A DNA stretch of 38,600 nucleotides. Source: Planctomycetota bacterium. Its GTDB lineage: Bacteria > Planctomycetota > JAJSAM01 > JAJVHW01. The DNA lies in the NCBI GenBank assembly GCA_022072415.1, contig JAJVHW010000017.1, forward strand, positions 1 to 38,600, read 5' to 3'. Shown piece by piece: positions 16,308 through 23,952 of this stretch; the first letter of the stretch is position 1; each line of letters opens with the position of its first letter. A program made the position numbers and the translations under genes. The notes under the pieces are model-generated. The model was not told the DNA's origin, did not search any database, and worked only from the letters and a program-made list of their open reading frames with translations.

Positions 16308-18180
16308 CCGGGACCGCCGCGGCGGAGTTGATGTCGGCGATGGAGTCGTAGAGGAGCTGGATCAGGTACTTGCCGTTGTGGGCGAAGCCGCCCGGGTCCT
16401 TCTCCGCGAACTGGTAGTTGTAGCAGGCGCGCAGCAGCCGGCCGGTCCAGGTGGAGTAGCCGTTGGTGCGGGTGATCTCGCCGCCGTTCGCGACGCCGTT
16501 CCCGTCGGTGTCCTTGAAGAAGTAGGGGTAGGAGTGAGGGTCGTACGTGATCTTCTGCCCGAGCACCTGGTCGGCGTAGATCTGGATCGCGGCGAGGAGC
16601 TTGTCCTGCAGGCCCTTCAGCTCGTGCCAGGTGCCTTCCCTGGTCCCGTCGCCGTCGAAGTCGGCGAGGGTCGCCTGCATGCGGATGTCGTGGAGCCCGT
16701 CGATGTCCGCCACCGGGTTGCCCTGGGCGTCCACATGGCAGGTCGCGCAGAGGTCGATCCGCACCTGCTGGCTGTGCGGGTCGTGGCACTCGATGCAGCT
16801 GTCCATCGAGGACACGTGCGCGAACTTGCGGTCATACGGCTGCCGCGGGGTGAGGCCGGTGACCGGATCGGGGGTCTGGCTGGAGACCGTCGGATCGGCG
16901 TACTCGTAGCCGCCGTCCACGTCGCGGCCGTAGAGGCTCGCCGCCGCGGCGAAGTAGTGGATGTTGGTGAAGTTGATCTTCGAGCTCACGGTGTCGGGCC
17001 CGAAGCCGGGGATCGGCTGCCCCATCGCGTCGATGGCCGCGTTGGCGATCTTCGACTCCACGCTGACCGACGACTCGCGGCCCTGGTGGCACACCATGCA
17101 GCGCGCCTCCTTGCCGAGGCCGCTGACGGTCTTCCCGGACGGGAAGGTGACCGAGGTGAGCGCCGCGGCCGCGTCGTTGTGGCACGCGTCGCAGTCCACC
17201 ACGGTCCCGATCGGCGCGGGTGAGTTCACGACGCCCGCCGCCGAGCCGTCGGCGCCGAGGAAGTCGCGGTAGCCCGGGGTCGAGTGGCACTTCGCGCAGG
17301 TGGTCGGCACCGCGGGCGGGTCGGTGGTGTTCCAGTTGTTGAAGGCCGCGGCGGTGTGGTCCGCGTGCGCGGAGGTGAGCCACTTCGCGCGGTTCTCGGT
17401 GGCGGTGCCCGAGGTCGCCTCGGTGTGGCCGAAGCTCCACGAGCGCGCCGGGCGGACGTTCCGCAGCGTGACGCGCACGCCGAACCCCGGGCCTTCCCCG
17501 CGATCCGCGCTCGGGGCGCCGGACGTGAAGGACAGGGTGTAGGCCGCGTCCTCCGGCAGCAGGATGCCGACGAGCTTCGCGGTGCCGTTCTGCGCGCCGA
17601 GATCCACCGCGCCGCCCTGGAAGTCGAGGCCGGTGAACACCGGCGCCGCATCGCTCCCCCTCGGGGCGCGCACGCGCGCGCTCATCAGCACGTCGGAGAG
17701 CGAGTCGAAGCCGAACGAGCCGTCGTCGCTGGACCCGGCCACGACGCGCGGGAAGCGCGCCTTCGTGGACAGGTTGTACTCGCCGGTCCCGGAGGTCGAG
17801 CGGACCCGCAGGTAGTAGTCGCCGGTCTCCCCGAAGACGAACCCGCGGACCCGGTTCCCGGAGAGCGCCGCGCCGAGGGGCACCTCGACGTCGTTCGACG
17901 TGAAGAGGCGGATCTCGGTCACGAGCCCGTCGGCGCCGGGGAGCACCGCCATGCGGGCCGAGAACACGGTGCCCTCGACCGCGAAGAAGGAGTACACGTG
18001 CTCCTCGGCCAGAGGATCGGCGCGGAACTCCGCGCGCATCTGGTCTCCGAGCCGGACGGCCTGCCGCCCGTCCCACGCGGCTTCGCCGAGGCGCGGCGCC
18101 CCGAGGAGCGCCGCGCCCAGAACGGCTGCCGCAAGACTCTGCAGGATCGGCGCCCGACTCCGGGCGTTCCAGTCAGTCAT
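15205..18180 (-). CDS. Secreted decaheme cytochrome c with internal duplication
   Basis: 991 residues. A signal peptide (1-35; hydrophobic LAAAVLGAALLG) is followed by a beta-rich N-terminal domain (about 40-250) that resembles the start of the 13-heme protein at 27824-31063 (VYSFFAVEGTVFSA versus [14 protein letters not shown]), probably a PPC-like fold. Ten CXXCH motifs follow in two sets of five: CAKCH, CDACH, CMVCH, CIECH, CATCH (residues 295-482) and CARCH, CESCH, CLTCH, CSYCH, CQGCH (659-852). Each set is followed by a similar heme-free segment containing DGDG, SHPYWF or SYPYFF, and LLYDSI. The ATG at 18180 has GGGAGGTG upstream. A putative operator lies 111 bases upstream. Exact acceptor unknown; likely periplasmic or extracellular electron transfer. 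Confidence 0.9.
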   Translation of the reverse strand: MTDWNARSRAPILQSLAAAVLGAALLGAPRLGEAAWDGRQAVRLGDQMRAEFRADPLAEEHVYSFFAVEGTVFSARMAVLPGADGLVTEIRLFTSNDVEVPLGAALSGNRVRGFVFGETGDYYLRVRSTSGTGEYNLSTKARFPRVVAGSSDDGSFGFDSLSDVLMSARVRAPRGSDAAPVFTGLDFQGGAVDLGAQNGTAKLVGILLPEDAAYTLSFTSGAPSADRGEGPGFGVRVTLRNVRPARSWSFGHTEATSGTATENRAKWLTSAHADHTAAAFNNWNTTDPPAVPTTCAKCHSTPGYRDFLGADGSAAGVVNSPAPIGTVVDCDACHNDAAAALTSVTFPSGKTVSGLGKEARCMVCHQGRESSVSVESKIANAAIDAMGQPIPGFGPDTVSSKINFTNIHYFAAAASLYGRDVDGGYEYADPTVSSQTPDPVTGLTPRQPYDRKFAHVSSMDSCIECHDPHSQQVRIDLCATCHVDAQGNPVADIDGLHDIRMQATLADFDGDGTREGTWHELKGLQDKLLAAIQIYADQVLGQKITYDPHSYPYFFKDTDGNGVANGGEITRTNGYSTWTGRLLRACYNYQFAEKDPGGFAHNGKYLIQLLYDSIADINSAAAVPDFANLVRNDTGHFDSSAHAYRNWDYDADNLVNETCARCHTPDGFLFRVTYNVDPTIPQDLSSGMVCESCHEEGADFGPNASVRAARRYVGKAAFPYPTTATSTQINAVTVTNGAKGTVAEDDSLLCLTCHVGRASKLTIDAYLATNPTTISFQNVHYLPAGAVQYGNRAAVGYQYAGKTYAGRWDHANGLATSTTTPAAVPARCSYCHLQEGDHSFEVHVGTECQGCHFEATAGASSFRKGRTADYDGDGNALEPLKDEVSAFAARLYTTIQNYAFTVRGTRIAYYSESHPYWFRDTNGNGSVDVPAENTSSNPYKAYDAKLLYATHNYQLYKKEPGAWAHNTHYVLQILYDSIQDLGGDVTGLTRP
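16308..17388 (-). repeat. First copy of a duplicated five-heme module in the decaheme gene
   Basis: Encodes approximately residues 265-625: NNWN, CAKCHSTPG, CDACH, CMVCHQGRESSVSVESKI, CIECHDPHS, CATCH, DFDGDG, HSYPYFFKDTDGNG, LLRACYNYQF and LIQLLYDSIADI. Each of these has a counterpart in the same order in the second copy. Boundaries are approximate. Confidence 0.8.
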
Positions 18181-18262
18181 CTCGCACCTCCCGGGCGACG
18201 CGTCCGAACGAGCGTGCGCCCTTGCACGGATCTCGTCGGATCGAGTCGCCTTCATGGACGAG

Positions 18263-18304
18263 AGTCTCTCCCGGCACGCGCGCGGCCGGAGTGACGCACG
18301 TCAC
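18263..18304 (-). promoter_or_regulatory. Putative CRP-type class II promoter of the decaheme gene
   Basis: Palindrome GTGACGCACGTCAC at 18291-18304 (plus-strand reading) has perfect GTGAC/GTCAC arms. On the minus strand the hexamer GAGACT (18268-18263) begins 22 bases downstream, as a -10 box for an operator centred near -41.5. The site lies 111 bases before the decaheme ATG. Confidence 0.6.
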
Positions 18305-18331
18305 CTCGGCCGGGATTCGGCTCCGGACGAC

Positions 18332-20362
18332 TCAGAAGAGCGTCGAGACCATGAAGACGAGGAGCAGGAAGGCCAGCGACAGCATCACGCCGCCGATCCT
18401 GTGCGCGCGCCGGAGGGACGCCGCGTCCGGCGGCGGGAGCGCGTCGCGCTCGAGCCGGCCGTCGGACTTCATCCGCTCGTACTCGAGCGGGTGCTCGCTG
18501 CGGAGGTCCTCCTCCGAGATCCGGCCGGTGAAGACCACGGGGTCCATCGGGAACTTGCCGGGGCGGAGGTTCATGTGGAACGAGTGGAGGACGAAGATCA
18601 CGGAGGTCGCGAGCAGCGCCTCGTGGGAGTGGACGACGTGCGCGATGTTGAGCGCCTCGCCGGGGAGCACCGTGGTCGCCGCGACGGGGAACCACATGAT
18701 GATCCCGGTCACGCCCATGACGCCGACGCCCCAGAGCTCCGCGAGGAAGTAGAACTTGTGCCAGTACGCCCACCGGTCGAAGCGCGGCTGCTCGCCGCCG
18801 GCGACGAACCACTTCACGTGCGCGAGGAGGTCCACCAGGTCCTTCGGCCGCGGGAGCATGGTGTTGGACCCGTGGAAGAGCCCCTTCTCGCCCGAGAGGA
18901 AGCGGCGGGTGATGTGGATGAAGTACGCGCTGAAGTAGCCGACGGTCATCGCGCCGCCGATCCGGTGCAGCACGCGCATCACGTCGGCGCCGCCGAGCGC
19001 CGCGTACACGGTCTTCGCCCACGGGTCCTCGTGGAAGAGCATCGGAAGCCCGGTGCCCGCGAGGAGGGTGAACGAGATCATGAGCGTGAGATGGAGGTAC
19101 CGGTAGGTCGGGCGCCAGCGCTCGTACCACCGCCCGGTCGGGTTCTCCGTCTTCCGGAGAACCGCGCCGTCGCGGAGCCCCCGCTGCAGCCAGAGCAGCA
19201 TGTGGATCCCGCCGAAGATCCACGTGACGTGGAGGATCCACCGCATCGCGAACTCGAACCAGTAGAGGAGCGGGTACTTCCCGAGGTCGTGCGGACTCGC
19301 GTGGACGGAATAGCGCGCGAACTCCTCGCCCGCGCCCTCGTGGCACTTCGCGCAGGTGGCGCGGACGTTCGACGGGTGGACCGACGAGGCCGGATCGCCG
19401 GCCGGCAGCATCGAGTGCGCCGTGTGGCAGTCCGCGCACGTCGCCACCTCGCCGTTCCCGAGGTCCGTCATCCGCCCGTGGAACGTGCCGCGGTAGGTCT
19501 CGCCGCGCTCGCCGTGGCACTTCGTGCAGGTCTCCACCGTGGAGATCCGGAACGACGCGTCCGGCTTGCGGACATGGTGCGGCCGGTGGCAGTCGGTGCA
19601 GGTGGCCGGTTCGACGGCGGCCTCCCCCGTCTCCGTGCGGCCGCGCGGGATCTTCCCGTGGATGCTCTTCCGGTAGAGCTCGAGCACGCCGACGTGGCAC
19701 TTCCCGCAGGTCTCCGCGACGCGGGCCGGGTTCACCGCGGCGCGCTTGTCTTCCGTCGCGAGGATGTCGTGGCCGCCGTGGCAGTCGATGCAGGACGGCG
19801 AGACCACGAGCCCCGACTTCAGCAGGCCCGAGCCGTGGGTGTCGTCCACGAACTGCTCGCGGAGCATGGCCTCCACCGGGCCGGCGGCGGCCTCCGGCGA
19901 CGAGAAGTGGCACTTCCCGCACGTCCGCGGGACGTTCAGCGGGAAGAGGCTCGACTCGCGCTCCTTCTTCCGGAAGACGTCGTGGACGCCATGGCAGTCC
20001 GCGCACGTCGGCGCCTTCGAGGGCTTCGAGCCCGGCGCGGGTTCCTTCCCGTGCACGGACTTCGCGAACCCCTCGGCCTCCGCCTCGTGGCAGTCCGCGC
20101 ACCCCGCGGTCTCCTTGTCGCCGCCGTGCGGGAACTCGTCGTAGTTGAAGTGGCACTTCGCGCAGCCGTCCCGCCCGCCGTGCACGGACTTCGCGAAGAG
20201 CGCGCCGTCCACCGGCGACTTGACCTTCGCGGGGTCGGCGTGGCACGAGAGGCAGGGGTCCTGCTTCGGGGCCTCCTGCGCCGCGGCGGGGAGCGCGGCG
20301 GCGAGGAGGCCGAGCCAGGCGAGGGCGGCCGCCGCACGACGGACCGCCGGATGGGACCGCAT
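18332..20362 (-). CDS. CbcL-like fusion: 11-heme cytochrome c plus cytochrome b membrane domain
   Basis: 676 residues. A signal peptide (1-28, ends AAAQ) precedes eleven CXXCH motifs between residues 37 and 341 (CLSCH, CAKCH, CADCH twice, CGKCH, CIDCH, CGKCH, CTDCH, CTKCH, CADCH, CAKCH), several paired with KSVHG- or HGR-type histidines. From about residue 350 a di-heme cytochrome b561/FdnI-like membrane domain follows, with histidines in helices: ILHVTWIFGGIHMLL, YLHLTLMISFTLLAGTG, VLHRIGGAMTV, IAHVVHSHEALLA and VLHSFHMNLRPGKFP. The arrangement matches Geobacter CbcL (nine c-hemes plus b domain), a menaquinol oxidase feeding extracellular electron transfer. It probably hands electrons to the c554-like and lipoprotein cytochromes encoded next to it. 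The C-terminus is a last hydrophobic helix. Confidence 0.87.
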   Translation of the reverse strand: MRSHPAVRRAAAALAWLGLLAAALPAAAQEAPKQDPCLSCHADPAKVKSPVDGALFAKSVHGGRDGCAKCHFNYDEFPHGGDKETAGCADCHEAEAEGFAKSVHGKEPAPGSKPSKAPTCADCHGVHDVFRKKERESSLFPLNVPRTCGKCHFSSPEAAAGPVEAMLREQFVDDTHGSGLLKSGLVVSPSCIDCHGGHDILATEDKRAAVNPARVAETCGKCHVGVLELYRKSIHGKIPRGRTETGEAAVEPATCTDCHRPHHVRKPDASFRISTVETCTKCHGERGETYRGTFHGRMTDLGNGEVATCADCHTAHSMLPAGDPASSVHPSNVRATCAKCHEGAGEEFARYSVHASPHDLGKYPLLYWFEFAMRWILHVTWIFGGIHMLLWLQRGLRDGAVLRKTENPTGRWYERWRPTYRYLHLTLMISFTLLAGTGLPMLFHEDPWAKTVYAALGGADVMRVLHRIGGAMTVGYFSAYFIHITRRFLSGEKGLFHGSNTMLPRPKDLVDLLAHVKWFVAGGEQPRFDRWAYWHKFYFLAELWGVGVMGVTGIIMWFPVAATTVLPGEALNIAHVVHSHEALLATSVIFVLHSFHMNLRPGKFPMDPVVFTGRISEEDLRSEHPLEYERMKSDGRLERDALPPPDAASLRRAHRIGGVMLSLAFLLLVFMVSTLF

Positions 20363-20426
20363 GATCGACCTCCTCCTGCGCGGAGGAGGCCGCGCGCCGC
20401 GGCGCTCCGGCCCGCGCGCCGGACGG

Positions 20427-21062
20427 CTACTTCTTGTGCTCGTGGACCTTCTTCTTCGCGTCCTCGAACTTGAACGGCTCGGCGGGCTTCGTGGGCGCCG
20501 TGTCGTTGTGGCACGTGGCGCAGTTCTTCTCGTCCGGGTGCGTGAGGCCGTACTTCGCCATCTGCTCGAACGTGAACTTCGCGTCCTTGTTCTTCTCGAC
20601 CTCTTCGGTCTTGTGCTTCACGTACAGGCTGCCGGGGCCGTGGCAGGCCTCGCACGAGACGTTGCCCATGAGAGTCGCGAGCTTCTGCGACGCCTCGTCC
20701 TTCTTCGGATCGACGGGGTAGCCCCCGGGCTGGCCGTAGCCCGTGGTGTGGCACTTCAGGCAGGACGCGTCGCCGGTGTAGTCCTTCGCCGGGTCGAGCT
20801 TCGCGGCGGTCTTCCGGTCGAAGAGCCCCTTGTCCTCGGCCTCCGTCGTCGGCATCAGCACCTTCATGGCCTTCGCCATGCCGGTCTTCTTCCACGACTT
20901 GTGCTGCTGGAAGTGGCACTTCTGGCAGGTCTTGTCGCCCACGTAGGACGGCTTGTCGCCCGCCGGGGCCGCGCCCTCCTGGGCGGACCCGCGGTCGGCG
21001 AACACCAGGGCGGCGGCTGCGGCCGCGGCGGCGGCGAAGGCGGCGATGCGCATGTGGCTCAT
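20427..21062 (-). CDS. Periplasmic tetraheme cytochrome c554-like protein
   Basis: 211 residues with a signal peptide (Ala-rich, 1-27, ending GSAQ). Four heme motifs: CQKCH, CLKCH, CEACH and CATCH. The pattern YVGDKTCQKCHFQQHKSWKK, then CLKCHTTGYGQPGGY and CEACHGPGSLY, is that of the cytochrome c554 family, soluble electron shuttles. The C-terminal half is very Lys/Glu-rich (EEVEKNKDAKFTFEQ, EDAKKKVHEHKK), suggesting charged docking surfaces. The ATG at 21062 is preferred over an internal ATG nine bases on because AGGAGG lies seven bases upstream. It lies between the CbcL-like gene (64 bases) and the 13-heme lipoprotein gene (81 bases), so it is a candidate carrier between inner and outer membranes. 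Confidence 0.9.
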   Translation of the reverse strand: MSHMRIAAFAAAAAAAAALVFADRGSAQEGAAPAGDKPSYVGDKTCQKCHFQQHKSWKKTGMAKAMKVLMPTTEAEDKGLFDRKTAAKLDPAKDYTGDASCLKCHTTGYGQPGGYPVDPKKDEASQKLATLMGNVSCEACHGPGSLYVKHKTEEVEKNKDAKFTFEQMAKYGLTHPDEKNCATCHNDTAPTKPAEPFKFEDAKKKVHEHKK

Positions 21063-21105
21063 GTCTGGACCTCCTGTGCCGGGCGGGCTTCCGTCCGACG
21101 GATGC

Positions 21106-21147
21106 ACTCTAGGCGGCGCGCCCGGGAGCCGGTGTGACGTGCGTCAC
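21106..21147 (-). promoter_or_regulatory. Putative CRP-type class II promoter of the c554-like gene
   Basis: Palindrome GTGACGTGCGTCAC (21134-21147) with perfect arms; it overlaps the stop codon of the upstream lipoprotein gene. The minus-strand hexamer TAGAGT (21111-21106) begins 22 bases downstream and is the best -10 box of the set. The operator is 72 bases before the ATG. Confidence 0.65.
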
Positions 21148-22301
21148 CGGTGGCAGGAGAGGCAGTTCATCCCGTTGTCCGCGTGGCGGAGTCGCGGGCG
21201 CCCGTCGTGGCACTGGCGGCACTGCATCGACGGGGTGTGCGGCGGGTTCTGCGGCATCCGCGGCGCCGACGCATGGGACGGCGCGCCGCGGTGGCAGACG
21301 GAGCACCCGTCCTCGGCTCCGGACGACGCGAGCGGCACGTGGCACCCGTTGCAGTGCGCGTTCCGCGGGGCGCCCCACGAGCCGCGGTGGTTCCGCGGGC
21401 GGAGCGACGTGTGGCATTCGTTGCAGGTGTCGGCCTGGTGGCAGGTCTGGCAGCGCTCGCGGTCGAGGGCGGCCGAGAGTCCGTGCCCGCCGCCGGCGCG
21501 CCACGTCTCCGTGTGATCCCGCGGAGGCTGCGTCGAGTGGCAGGACCGGCAGGTCGTGTCGGTGTGGCAGAGCGCGCAGTCCTCGAGGCGGCCCTGCGGC
21601 GCGCCGCGGCGGACGGCCTGGCCGTGCATCACGTCCCACGCGCGCTGATGGCTCGGCGGCATCCACCCCGGCCCCATGTCCGAGTGGCACGTGGCGCACT
21701 CGTTCGTCGCGCCCTTCGACGCATGGCACGCCATGCACGCGTCCATGTCGGTGAAGAGCTGCTTCGACACCGCGTCGGACTCCTCGATCCCGCGATGGCA
21801 GTCCGCGCACGCGGTCTTCTTCCCCGCGAGGTGCGTCTTGTGGCTGAACACGATGTCCTTCGGTTGCGCCGTGACGCGGCTCCACTCCGGCTTTCCGCTC
21901 TTCTTGTCCAGGAATGCGGCCACCGTCTTCGCGGGCTCCTTCTCCGCGTCGATCTCCTCGTGGCAGTCCATGCAGAACTCGAGCGCGGGCATCGGGGCGC
22001 GGTCCTTCGTCTCCGTGCCCTCGTGGCAGTCCTCGCACGTCGTCCCGCGCGACAGGTGGAACTTGTGGCTGAACGCGATGCGCTTCGGCACGCCCGCGTC
22101 GGCCGCGGCCGCCGGGCCCGCCGCCGCGACGGCTGCCGGCGCGGGAGGAGGCGGCAACGGCGCGCCGCCGCCCTTCGTCACGCACCCGGCCGCCAGCGCG
22201 AACGCGGCGGCGAGGAGAAAGGCCCCGAGCCCCGCCGCGGCCGCCCGTCCGTCAGAACCGGACGGTGACGCCGAGCGAGAGGAGGTGGAACGTCTCCACA
22301 T
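21144..22301 (-). CDS. 13-heme c-type cytochrome lipoprotein (outer-membrane conduit candidate)
   Basis: 385 residues with a lipoprotein-like N-terminus: an Arg/Ser-rich n-region, hydrophobic LGAFLLAAAFALAAGC with Cys40 as the lipid site, then a Pro/Ala linker. Thirteen CXXCH motifs fill residues 70-385 (CEDCH, CMDCH, CADCH, CMACH, CATCH, CALCH, CRSCH, CQTCH, CNECH, CNGCH, CSVCH, CRQCH, CLSCH), about one per 25 residues, and the last one is two residues from the end. FSHKFHL and FSHKTHL give extra His ligands before the first hemes. The ATG at 22301 is inside the end of the beta-barrel gene (50-base overlap); GGGAG lies upstream and no later start codon precedes the signal. With that neighbour it resembles porin-cytochrome conduits of Geobacter or MtrAB. 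Confidence 0.88.
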   Translation of the reverse strand: MWRRSTSSRSASPSGSDGRAAAAGLGAFLLAAAFALAAGCVTKGGGAPLPPPPAPAAVAAAGPAAAADAGVPKRIAFSHKFHLSRGTTCEDCHEGTETKDRAPMPALEFCMDCHEEIDAEKEPAKTVAAFLDKKSGKPEWSRVTAQPKDIVFSHKTHLAGKKTACADCHRGIEESDAVSKQLFTDMDACMACHASKGATNECATCHSDMGPGWMPPSHQRAWDVMHGQAVRRGAPQGRLEDCALCHTDTTCRSCHSTQPPRDHTETWRAGGGHGLSAALDRERCQTCHQADTCNECHTSLRPRNHRGSWGAPRNAHCNGCHVPLASSGAEDGCSVCHRGAPSHASAPRMPQNPPHTPSMQCRQCHDGRPRLRHADNGMNCLSCHR

Positions 22302-23826
22302 CGTCTTTCTCCCAGGAGTACTGGACGTCCGCGGACACCGTGTCCGAGACCTGGAACCGGGCCCGCGCGTACACCGTGCGGACATGCGTCCGCTCGCCGG
22401 CACCGGAGAGCGTCGGACCGAGCGGGCCGAACGCGTAGAGGCTGTAGTCCGACCCGACGGACACCCGCGTCCCGCCGTCGAAGCGGTGCGTGAGGTCGAA
22501 GCCCCACGTCTTCACGCGCTCCCCGTCTCCGCTCACCGACTCGCCGGTCAGCGAGAGCGCGCTCCGCTCCCACGGGAACCCCGACCAGGTCGGCGTGACG
22601 TGCACGCGGCGCGTGTCGCGGTTGTACGGACCCTCGCGCTCCTCGCGCGTCACGTCACGCGCGCTGGCTCCGACCTCGACGTCGAACGACTCGCCGAAGC
22701 CCTTGGACACGCGGAGCACGCCCTGGTCGTACCGCTCGAGATCGAGGATCGTGCGGAAGTACGGATCGAACTCGGTCGCGAACTCCTGCTTCTCGTCGAA
22801 GAGGCGGTACGCGCCCGCCTGGACGAGGAGGTCGCGGTCGGGGTCGGTCCACGTCGCGCGCAGCGTGGCGTCGCGCGGGCCCTCGAGCCACGTGCACTGC
22901 CCGAACAGCGTGACGGGCTTCGAGACCGACTGCCAGAGCGAGAGCGACGCGAGGTCGTTCCGCTCCGTCCCGAGGATGGAGAGCCGGTCCTGCACGTGGG
23001 TCCACTCGACGTGCGCGCGGCCGCCCTTCCACGGCTCCGCGGCGAGCTTCAGCCCCGCGAGCCAGTCGCCGCCGGAGCTCGACTCGTCGAAGTGGACGGG
23101 GATGCCGCCGTACCCCGTGATCTCGAGCTTCGTGGCGTCGTGGAGCGGCCGCGTGGTCGCGGACGCGCCGTCGAAGTGGAACGTCTCGCCTGCGTACACG
23201 TACTGGCGGCCGAAGCGCGCCTGCCGCACCTTCCCGCCCTCGGGACGGAGCGTCGCGTACGCGTCGTAGAGCTCCGCGGTGACGCGGCTCCCGGACGTGT
23301 CGGCGAGCGAGTCGAAGACGTATCCGCCGTGCCGGTCCGTGTGCGCCTGGTCGAGATCGGCGGCGGCGCGCATGAAGAGCGCGCCGGACCAGCGGTCCTT
23401 CGATTCGTCGCCGACGCGCATGTCGAGGTACGAGTAGAGGTCCTGGTCCGTCTCGCCGTTCGTCCGCCGCACGCGGTACCGGGTGGTGAAGGACCCGTGC
23501 ACGGGCGCGCCGAAGAGCCCCTCGACCGCCTCGCGGAACGCCGAACGGTCCGTCGCGGAGGTCGTCTCGCCCGGCGTCGCACCGGGCCTCGCATCCGGCT
23601 TGGCTTCCGGCTTCTCCGGAGCGCTGTCCGCTTTCTCCGGCGGCTTCGCTGCGGGTTCCCCGTCCGGCTTCGCGGGCGCGGGCTTCGGCGCCTCCGGGAC
23701 GGCGGCACCGTCCTTCGACGCCGCGGGCTTCGCCGGCGGCGGCAGTGGGGCGTCGTCGGCCCGCGCCGCGGAGGCGCTCGCGAACGGACAGGCGGCCGCG
23801 ACCGTCAGGATCAGACGCAACGTCAT
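22252..23826 (-). CDS. Outer-membrane beta-barrel protein (porin-cytochrome type)
   Basis: 524 residues. Signal peptide 1-23; then a Pro/Ala/Lys/Glu-rich linker (about 24-90, PEAPKPAPAKPDGEPAAKPPE-like). From residue 100 onward alternating amphipathic strands with aromatic girdles (GSFTTRYRVRR, VRQARFGRQYVYAGE, VYARARFQVSDTVSADVQYS) and a C-terminal Phe (GVTVRF), the usual Bam recognition end. It resembles porins that hold multiheme cytochromes (MtrB/PioB/OmbB role) more than a diffusion porin because of its neighbour, a 13-heme lipoprotein overlapping it by 50 bases. No sequence identity to MtrB is claimed. ATG 23826 or GTG 23832 are both possible; GGAGGGG suits the GTG. Confidence 0.78.
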   Translation of the reverse strand: MTLRLILTVAAACPFASASAARADDAPLPPPAKPAASKDGAAVPEAPKPAPAKPDGEPAAKPPEKADSAPEKPEAKPDARPGATPGETTSATDRSAFREAVEGLFGAPVHGSFTTRYRVRRTNGETDQDLYSYLDMRVGDESKDRWSGALFMRAAADLDQAHTDRHGGYVFDSLADTSGSRVTAELYDAYATLRPEGGKVRQARFGRQYVYAGETFHFDGASATTRPLHDATKLEITGYGGIPVHFDESSSGGDWLAGLKLAAEPWKGGRAHVEWTHVQDRLSILGTERNDLASLSLWQSVSKPVTLFGQCTWLEGPRDATLRATWTDPDRDLLVQAGAYRLFDEKQEFATEFDPYFRTILDLERYDQGVLRVSKGFGESFDVEVGASARDVTREEREGPYNRDTRRVHVTPTWSGFPWERSALSLTGESVSGDGERVKTWGFDLTHRFDGGTRVSVGSDYSLYAFGPLGPTLSGAGERTHVRTVYARARFQVSDTVSADVQYSWEKDDVETFHLLSLGVTVRF

Positions 23827-23910
23827 CCGCACGGCGCGCCCCTCCGGTGGATCCTCCGCGGGGGCCGGGACTCCGGCGGAGCCGAACGGCCCCCACGGCG
23901 ATGCATGCGC

Positions 23911-23952
23911 ATGCTCCCCCGGCGGCGCGCCGCGCGATGTGACCGCCGTCAC
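23911..23952 (-). promoter_or_regulatory. Putative CRP-type class II promoter of the porin-cytochrome pair
   Basis: Palindrome GTGACCGCCGTCAC (23939-23952) with perfect arms, overlapping the ccsA stop codon. The minus-strand hexamer GAGCAT (23916-23911) begins 22 bases downstream. The operator lies 113 bases before the beta-barrel gene ATG. Confidence 0.6.

Noticed and set aside
13459-17223. Very long plus-strand open frame over the PNGase-like and decaheme genes
   Set aside because: Low-complexity Arg/Gly/Val-rich translation spanning two convergent real genes; a GC artefact.
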